In this document: one piece after another, positions 59,423 through 64,000 of the stretch
Position numbering within the stretch: position 1 is the first letter of the stretch
Layout: every line of letters starts with the position of its first letter
Source: a virus
Virus record (IMG/VR): IMGVR_UViG_3300045141_000181
Span: 1-64,000 of that record
DNA: 64,000 nucleotides
Reading direction: 5' to 3' (one strand)
The notes under the pieces: model-generated
Told to the model about the DNA's origin: nothing
Seen by the model: only the letters and a program-made list of their open reading frames with translations
Database searches by the model: none
Made by a program: the position numbers and the translations under genes

Positions 59423-59688
59423 TTCTGTCGCTCCTCGATCGCCGCGGTCTCAGCCGCCAGCCTGCGCACGTCCTCGTAATCCGCCTCAAGCCGCGCCAGG
59501 GCTGCGCGCGTACGGCGTCTCTCGCTGGCACTCTTTTTCTGCCACGGCGCATTGCCATCGTTTTTGCACCGTCCGTGATCCAAATGGAGCCGAGCATCCT
59601 GCTCCGTGTAACCGCATGACGGACAATATTCGCGCGTTTCCTCTATGCGGCGGCGCAGCTCTGCCATCAGGCCGGTTATGGGGGTCAT
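59419..59688 (-). CDS. Small Cys/His-rich coiled-coil protein
   Basis: 89 aa. YCPSCGYTEQDARLHLDHGR resembles a small HNH/zinc motif, then a basic coiled coil (LARLEADYEDVRRLAAETAA). Overlaps both neighbours. Could be a remnant or small nuclease; function unclear. Confidence 0.45.
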   Translation of the reverse strand: MTPITGLMAELRRRIEETREYCPSCGYTEQDARLHLDHGRCKNDGNAPWQKKSASERRRTRAALARLEADYEDVRRLAAETAAIEERQK

Positions 59689-60185
59689 GCGGCCGCTTCT
59701 CCCCTTGGGAAGTTTAGAATTGCAAACTCCCCGAACAACTCTAGTGCTTTGGCGTCATAGGCGCGGGCGGCCTCTTCCGCCGTTGCGAAGCGACCTATGT
59801 TTATCTGTTTGCGATTCAGCCCAATGGTCGCGCTCCACTTACCGCTCCTGGTAGCCGCCACTCCGCGATACGGGCGATTTCCACGCTTTGGCATCACCCT
59901 GTTTGCGTTGTTCTGAGTGCGGGTAGCCACTCGTAGATTCAATCTGCAGCAATTTAATCCGTCGCGGTCACGATGATCAACGTGCTGATCCGGTCCGGCC
60001 TCCAGCAGGAATCGATGAAGGTAAATCATCTTTCCGGCTTCCATACGCACGGCATAAAGGATGTCCCTGCGCTTTCCGGTTCTCAGTAGTGACCACGTGT
60101 ATTGAGCCACTAGGCGATAGTCGTCCCGGTCAATAGTGGCGAATTCGCCACGCGAGAGCGGTATCCGGAGCGTGGCCGACGTCAT
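59685..60185 (-). CDS. HNH endonuclease with AP2 DNA-binding domain
   Basis: 166 aa. HNH_3-type core (QHVDHRDRDGLNCCRLNLRV, about residues 70-89, with YLHRFLLEA before it) and an AP2-like C-terminus (YRGVAATRSGKWSATIGLNR; ATAEEAARAYDAKALELFGE). Typical mobile homing endonuclease. Unrelated to the three family A copies. It borders the attP region. Confidence 0.85.
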   Translation of the reverse strand: MTSATLRIPLSRGEFATIDRDDYRLVAQYTWSLLRTGKRRDILYAVRMEAGKMIYLHRFLLEAGPDQHVDHRDRDGLNCCRLNLRVATRTQNNANRVMPKRGNRPYRGVAATRSGKWSATIGLNRKQINIGRFATAEEAARAYDAKALELFGEFAILNFPRGEAAA

Positions 60186-60221
60186 TTACGGTCCCCTATC
60201 CGGTACACATAGGTGCAGTTA

Positions 60222-60416
60222 ATTGGGACAGCCGGGCTTGTCTTGCCGCTTAAGTTATTGAGCCGGCAGGGGGAGTTGAACCCCCGCCTTCGGATTACAA
60301 ATCCGACGTATTCCCTATCGCCACGTGTTGTGGTGTTGCTTTTCAATATATTCACGTCGCCGGTTTGTCGCCATGTGCTCCACTTTTGCCCACCAATACC
60401 GCAAACATTGGGACAG
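60222..60416. other. attP region with arm-type repeats
   Basis: Direct repeats ATTGGGACAG at 60222-60231 and 60407-60416 flank a tRNA 3'-half core and lie directly downstream of the integrase gene. This layout (core plus arm sites) is that of a phage attP. Further imperfect repeats CGCCACGTG and CGCCATGTG lie between. No coding region is seen in 60186-60417. Confidence 0.7.
60261..60306 (-). tRNA. 3' half of tRNA-Thr(TGT), attP core, not a complete gene
   Basis: On the minus strand, anticodon stem TCGGA / TCCGA with loop TTTGTAA (anticodon TGT, Thr; 60290-60306), variable part, T-arm GGGGGTTCAACTCCCCC (60269-60285) and acceptor strand TGCCGGC plus T (60261-60268). No D-arm or 5' acceptor strand is found upstream. 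The sequence is the identity segment for integration into a host tRNA-Thr gene and restores the 3' end of that gene. Confidence 0.85.
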
Positions 60417-60417
60417 G

Positions 60418-61491
60418 TCATTTGACCCTCCGCAACAGCGGTTTTTCAGCTCGCCCCATGCTTCGCTTCTCTCTGGCGATATCAAGGTTTTCCTTGTCCA
60501 CGATTCCGTAGCGCCGGTCGATCGACGGCGTCTTCATCCCCATAACCTTCATGCGGACGCCTTCTGGAATACCGCAGTCACGCATGCCCATGTTGGCCGA
60601 GCGCCGCAGATCATGGAAGCGCAAACCGGGGAACCCGGCACGTTTGCAAGCGCTGGCCCACGCCTTGCGGATCGTCTTCAACCGCCGCCCGTTGTGCGTA
60701 AATAGGGCCGGTTCGCCAGGGCATACCGAATCGTGATAGATCAGTTCCTCAGTGAGCAGATCCAGCATCGGCCCATCGAATATAGGGACCTCTCGCGGCT
60801 CACCATTTTTTGTCTTCCGAAGGTATATCGCCAGCCCATCCAGATTGAGGTCAGACACATCGACCGACAGCCACTCTCCCCGGCGAGCGCCAGCGTAGAA
60901 TGCGCAAGCGCTGACGGCCCTCAGGTAGCGAGGCAATTCCGGCAACAGTTTCTTCTCGAAGTCCTCGTCGCGGATGAACCCTTGGCGCACGTTGTCTTTC
61001 TCTGACTCCATCGGGAAATGCGGCAGAGTGGGGAGCGCCTTGGGGCGACGCTCCGCCAAGTCGTTCATAGCTGACCGCAGGAACGCCAATTCCCGATTGA
61101 TGGAGGTCTGACTGGTGCGCGGCTGCTTCTCGCGTTGCTCCCGGTAGTCGGTCAGCATGTCCGTTGTGATGCGTGTCAGCAACGTGTCGCCAAAGAACGG
61201 GTTGAGGTGCTTCCGGGCTTGCGATGCATAGGTCTTGTGTGTGCCGACGGCGAGCTTCTTGCGCTTCAGGAACGACTCCAGGAGTTCCGGGACAGTCAGT
61301 GTGTCCCGCCCATTGCTAAGCGTTCCAGCAGCGGCTTTCTGCTGTAATTGCAGTAACAGCTCGACAGCCTTCCCGCGATCGCTGCTGCCGGTGGCGTATT
61401 CCTTACCGTGGAACCGCACAGACCAACGCTGACCGCGCTGAAAGACTCGACCGAATCCGTACTGGCGCGTGCGTTTGCGCTTGATACGCAT
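60418..61491 (-). CDS. int: Tyrosine integrase
   Basis: 357 aa. SAM-like N-terminal binding domain (about residues 65-145) and catalytic domain with Arg in GARRGEW (201-207), His293-x-x-Arg296 in FHDLRRS and nucleophile Tyr328 in RRYGIV. The usual second His (GHKT) is Met319 (GMKT). It catalyses integration at the adjacent attP core. Start at 61491 is just before the upstream stop. Confidence 0.92.
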   Translation of the reverse strand: MRIKRKRTRQYGFGRVFQRGQRWSVRFHGKEYATGSSDRGKAVELLLQLQQKAAAGTLSNGRDTLTVPELLESFLKRKKLAVGTHKTYASQARKHLNPFFGDTLLTRITTDMLTDYREQREKQPRTSQTSINRELAFLRSAMNDLAERRPKALPTLPHFPMESEKDNVRQGFIRDEDFEKKLLPELPRYLRAVSACAFYAGARRGEWLSVDVSDLNLDGLAIYLRKTKNGEPREVPIFDGPMLDLLTEELIYHDSVCPGEPALFTHNGRRLKTIRKAWASACKRAGFPGLRFHDLRRSANMGMRDCGIPEGVRMKVMGMKTPSIDRRYGIVDKENLDIAREKRSMGRAEKPLLRRVK

Positions 61492-61670
61492 TAAGCTAGT
61501 ACCGCCGCCGAGTATGTACTGATCGCTTCTTTAATGCCTTCCATCCATGCCGCCTTTACTTCTTGGGGCACCTCGTCCCAGGAAAGTACATACTTAGAAT
61601 TCCGGAATGCTTGTCTGTATGCCTCATAGGCAACCTGCGCCAAAGCCATCCAGTTCCATTGTTGGTTCAT
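61491..61670 (-). CDS. Small helical protein
   Basis: 59 aa. Start at 61670 overlaps the excisionase stop (ATGA). Helical with many aromatics (QQWNWMALAQVAYEAYRQAF). Sits between integrase and excisionase; may modulate recombination, but this is only position-based. Confidence 0.5.
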   Translation of the reverse strand: MNQQWNWMALAQVAYEAYRQAFRNSKYVLSWDEVPQEVKAAWMEGIKEAISTYSAAVLA

Positions 61671-61924
61671 GCGATCCTCTCTACTGACCTTGCCGCCCAC
61701 TCGTCCAGGTCCACCCGGCGAAACTGCATCGACCTATCCGCCCGCACTGCGGGGATTTGGCCGAACCGGTGTAGATTGCGAAGCGCCTGAACGGAGCGGT
61801 CTATATATTCGGCGGCCGTCTCGATCGACATCACCGCTGGCCAGTCATGTCTATCGGGCTGCTTTTTACTGATCCGCTCAGAAATAGCATCCGCCAATTC
61901 GTCCAAGAATGTCTTGTCGAACAT
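61667..61924 (-). CDS. xis: Excisionase-like helix-turn-helix protein
   Basis: 85 aa. MSIETAAEYIDRSVQALRNL then GQIPAVRADRSMQFRRVDLD is a MerR-like winged helix of the excisionase type (about residues 32-76). Next to integrase, so probably controls excision direction. Confidence 0.75.
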   Translation of the reverse strand: MFDKTFLDELADAISERISKKQPDRHDWPAVMSIETAAEYIDRSVQALRNLHRFGQIPAVRADRSMQFRRVDLDEWAARSVERIA

Positions 61925-62136
61925 CAGGCTTCCCCCAACTTGCGCAATTGGCTGACTCTCCAGAATCCGCCGCCCTCAAAGAACGCTATGGCCTCTAAGT
62001 TCGGGAATCTTTCGAGGGCGTCTTTACCGTACACTTTGACTTCCTCCACTTTGCACGTAAACGGCGAGCCATCTGGGTTATACCCCCAGTTCGGTCCGGT
62101 GACGATATCGCCGGGTTGACATTCACACACCTTCAT
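61924..62136 (-). CDS. Small hypothetical protein
   Basis: 70 aa, beta-rich (CQPGDIVTGPNWGYNPDGSP). No family recognised. One-bp overlap with excisionase start. Confidence 0.5.
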   Translation of the reverse strand: MKVCECQPGDIVTGPNWGYNPDGSPFTCKVEEVKVYGKDALERFPNLEAIAFFEGGGFWRVSQLRKLGEA

Positions 62137-62613
62137 CTACGCCGCCTTTCCGCTAATTTTCGAGATGTCGTACCCGTAGACGCTGACGGCCAGTGCTGCC
62201 CACATATGGCTTGCGATGCCGAACGTAGGACCGGGCGCTTTGCGATTTCCGGGAGGTCCAAGCCGGTCAATCAAAGCTTCCCGCACATGTGAGTCGTTCG
62301 CTCTGGCAACCCCGCATAGATGCGTCTTGATGGTAGGTCTGGTCGCAAACTCCGGCATCGTTCGCAGATCCTTCCAGCGCTGAGTAAATCGCCCCGTCCA
62401 GAGGATCGTCTTGATGGTTGATGACCCCATCTGCGTGCCGTAGTTCTGCACCATTTCGATGAAGCAGGTCGGGTACTCCAGTTCTGCCCACGCCTTTAGT
62501 TGCCACTCTTCCAGTTCGTCATTGTCGTAGATTCCGTAGCCGATAATTCGCGCGCCGTCCCACATAACCGCTGCTGATTTATCGCTGCCGGGATCGATGC
62601 CCAGAATTGTCAT
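62137..62613 (-). CDS. RuvC-like / RNase H-fold nuclease
   Basis: 158 aa. MTILGIDPGSDKSAAVMWDG has the first catalytic Asp of the RuvC fold (D7), IEMVQNYGTQMG carries the second acidic position, and GPTFGIASHMWAALAVSVYG is a typical C-terminal block of phage RuvC-like proteins. Probable Holliday-junction resolvase helping recombination and packaging. Confidence 0.75.
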   Translation of the reverse strand: MTILGIDPGSDKSAAVMWDGARIIGYGIYDNDELEEWQLKAWAELEYPTCFIEMVQNYGTQMGSSTIKTILWTGRFTQRWKDLRTMPEFATRPTIKTHLCGVARANDSHVREALIDRLGPPGNRKAPGPTFGIASHMWAALAVSVYGYDISKISGKAA

Positions 62614-62798
62614 TTGCGTTTCTTCTCCACGGGCTTAGCCCACTCGCGGGAGAAGCCCCAACCCGGATGCGCGGCCTCGCACGGAATAATGCCAACACCC
62701 ATGCGGCGGCCGTGAGCGGGTATTTGCCCGCGCTCAGTTAGATCGACCGTCTCGGCACATACCGGACATTGAATTGCCTTTTGCTCGTCCTGTTTCAT
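62610..62798 (-). CDS. Small zinc-binding protein
   Basis: 62 aa. IQCPVCAETVDLTERGQIPA followed by a His/Cys pair is a small phage zinc-ribbon type. Overlaps both neighbours by 4 bp. Confidence 0.6.
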   Translation of the reverse strand: MKQDEQKAIQCPVCAETVDLTERGQIPAHGRRMGVGIIPCEAAHPGWGFSREWAKPVEKKRK

Positions 62799-62941
62799 CG
62801 ACGCCCTCCCAATAACTCACGCACTTTATTCAGCGCCCAGAACCATGTCGGCCCGAATCCTTCCAGTCGCGCATCCCTGATGCGGTACACGTGCCACCAG
62901 CCGGATTCGCGGCAGATTCGGTATTGGGCGGATTGCTTCAT
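62795..62941 (-). CDS. Very small Trp-rich protein
   Basis: 48 aa from ATG at 62941 to TGA at 62795. QYRICRESGWWHVYRIRDAR and PTWFWALNKVRELLGG are clearly protein-like; it is coupled to the zinc-ribbon gene by ATGA. The gene is easily missed because of its length. Function unknown. Confidence 0.6.
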   Translation of the reverse strand: MKQSAQYRICRESGWWHVYRIRDARLEGFGPTWFWALNKVRELLGGRR

Positions 62942-62942
62942 C

Positions 62943-63314
62943 TCAATCGACAAATTCAAACTCAATTCGGGTTACTTCCGTCTCTGGCGCGCAGCCCTTA
63001 TGGGATGCGCAGAAGAACTTAACGAACTCTGACGGGAATCGCAATGTAGGGTGATAGGCAAACCCTTCCTTGACGCATTCTGCTATCCCGTATCTGACAT
63101 CGTCGGTCATTCTATTAAGCGGCTCTTGAGAGGTATCTACTACTCGAATTACGGCAAGTTTGGTGATCTTCTCGCCCCTCTTTAATCCTTGACTCTTCAG
63201 AACTCCCTGAAGCAGCGTTCCCGGCTTGAGCGCCCGCCAGCCATTCCTGCGCGTAACGGTCTTCGTCCGATTCCGGATCTGTTCCCTCGTTAAAGCGAAC
63301 GATATATTTCTCAT
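62943..63314 (-). CDS. ASCH-like small protein
   Basis: 123 aa. SFALTREQIRNRTKTVTRRN then WRALKPGTLLQGVLKSQGLK and a final TEVTRIEFEFV resemble ASCH-type phage proteins (..TVTRR.GW..LKPG...). The ASCH fold binds nucleic acid; role here unknown. Confidence 0.6.
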   Translation of the reverse strand: MRNISFALTREQIRNRTKTVTRRNGWRALKPGTLLQGVLKSQGLKRGEKITKLAVIRVVDTSQEPLNRMTDDVRYGIAECVKEGFAYHPTLRFPSEFVKFFCASHKGCAPETEVTRIEFEFVD

Positions 63315-63322
63315 CTATTGCC

Positions 63323-64000
63323 CTATCGTGGAATATCCGCATCAGTAATGCTTGTCCGCTTCTCCATCTGTATTGCGGTCCAAATCTCTAGCAATGCTGG
63401 CCGTGCGCCACTGGTCTTCTCGCCGCGAAACTGATTGCTCCGCTCTACACCTTGCGCGCGCAACGCTGCGCGATAGATACTCTCCGCTTCGTTGATTCCA
63501 ATCAGCTCTTCTAGTGCTTCCTTGAGCCGCTGGAACACCTTAACCGTGGAAGCAATATCCGTCATCTCCTCACAGAGCACCAGCAACGCATCCGGCGTTA
63601 TGTCTTCCTCGGTTTCCGGCTGTGCAAACTCGCGCTTGGCCTTGATGGACTGGAACAGTAGCTTGGCTACTTCGCGCTTTTGCTCTAAGTCCAACTCGCT
63701 CGACTTGGTAACATTGAACCGCTTGATTATGCGGTCCAGTTCGGCCTTGGCATCTTCGGCTTTGAAGTACTTCGGCATCTCCATCTGCACCAGATTCGTC
63801 AGGACGACGTTGACTTGGTTTAGGCTGGCCTGTTTGATCTGCTGATTGAATCGCTCGGAATCGGATAGGTTCTCATCCACAGTGGGCGGTTCTTCACGTC
63901 GAATCTGCTGTAGTTTTCTGTCTCTTACTTCCTCTGCCGCCTGCCTGCTTCCGTTCAATCCGCTACCCTCGTTTCCGTCGTCATCCTCTGGAGCGATCCC
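63323..64000 (-). CDS. Hypothetical helical protein (5' end outside window)
   Basis: The frame is open to the right edge; an internal TTG at 63958 is unlikely to be the start since upstream codons (GIAPEDDDGNEGSG) are in frame. At least 225 aa, helical and charged (LGNQ-type patterns with QIKQASLNQVNVVLTNLVQM and TDIASTVKVFQRLKEALEEL). No family recognised. Probably a replication or recombination accessory. Confidence 0.5.
   Translation of the reverse strand, partial: GIAPEDDDGNEGSGLNGSRQAAEEVRDRKLQQIRREEPPTVDENLSDSERFNQQIKQASLNQVNVVLTNLVQMEMPKYFKAEDAKAELDRIIKRFNVTKSSELDLEQKREVAKLLFQSIKAKREFAQPETEEDITPDALLVLCEEMTDIASTVKVFQRLKEALEELIGINEAESIYRAALRAQGVERSNQFRGEKTSGARPALLEIWTAIQMEKRTSITDADIPR

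Noticed and set aside
60307-60345. 5' half of the tRNA-Thr
   Set aside because: No D-arm or 5' acceptor strand complementary to TGCCGGC exists here, so only the 3' half is present.
1-64000. Partition genes, toxin-antitoxin pairs, CI-type repressor
   Set aside because: I looked for ParA Walker motifs, typical small toxin pairs and full CI/Cro-like genes and found none that can be supported; they may lie outside the window.

Overview
The window reads as one continuous mobile element that carries both a complete tailed-phage virion module and a complete conjugation machine. GC content is moderate and genes are packed with 1-8 bp overlaps. Most genes lie on the minus strand, with a plus-strand accessory block at 29.7-36.5 kb. 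The host is not named in the sequence. A PEP-CTERM surface protein, Sec signal peptides, an outer-membrane type Trb secretion system and spanin-like and exclusion-lipoprotein genes point to a Gram-negative bacterium with an exosortase system. Acidobacteriota would fit, but this is inference.

Layout. (1) 1-29.7 kb, minus strand, phage late region of podovirus type. In transcription order it holds an HNH nuclease and small terminase, about ten small proteins, large terminase, portal, an Acb2/Tad1-type anti-defence protein, scaffold, major capsid protein, connector, pectate-lyase-fold tailspike, decoration/structural proteins, tail nozzle, three ejection proteins and three receptor-binding-like proteins. 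Several of the last group carry signal peptides. Three related free-standing HNH endonucleases interrupt this region. (2) 29.7-36.5 kb, plus strand. Small proteins of unknown function are driven by promoters of one very uniform design, with the start codon 6 nt after the -10 box, so the mRNAs are probably leaderless. A lysis cassette (holin, RlpA-like protein, spanin-like protein, LuxR-type HTH) lies on the minus strand inside this block. A PEP-CTERM protein gene follows. (3) 36.5-55.1 kb, minus strand, conjugation: trbBCDEJ, an exclusion lipoprotein, trbLFGI, traF, relaxosome proteins, a candidate oriT, a VirD4-type coupling protein and a MobF (TrwC-like) relaxase-helicase. (4) 55.2-64 kb: a divergent regulatory region with a ribbon-helix-helix protein, then minus-strand replication and integration genes. 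These are a DnaA domain IV protein, DnaB helicase, a DUF1376 protein, a methyltransferase, tyrosine integrase with excisionase and attP, and a RuvC-like nuclease.

How it fits together. The attP carries only the 3' half of a tRNA-Thr and is flanked on both sides by phage-type genes, so the sequence appears to be the free (episomal or virion) form and not an integrated prophage. The element seems able to integrate, replicate with its own DnaB, spread as virions and spread by conjugation. I see no complete ParAB system, no toxin-antitoxin pair and no classical CI repressor. Genes run off both ends of the window.

The strongest candidates for new biology are the phage/conjugation fusion, the Acb2-like cyclic-nucleotide sponge, the leaderless promoters with palindromic spacers, secreted tail-fibre-like proteins, and helically phased TGTAAGG repeats around the small terminase gene.
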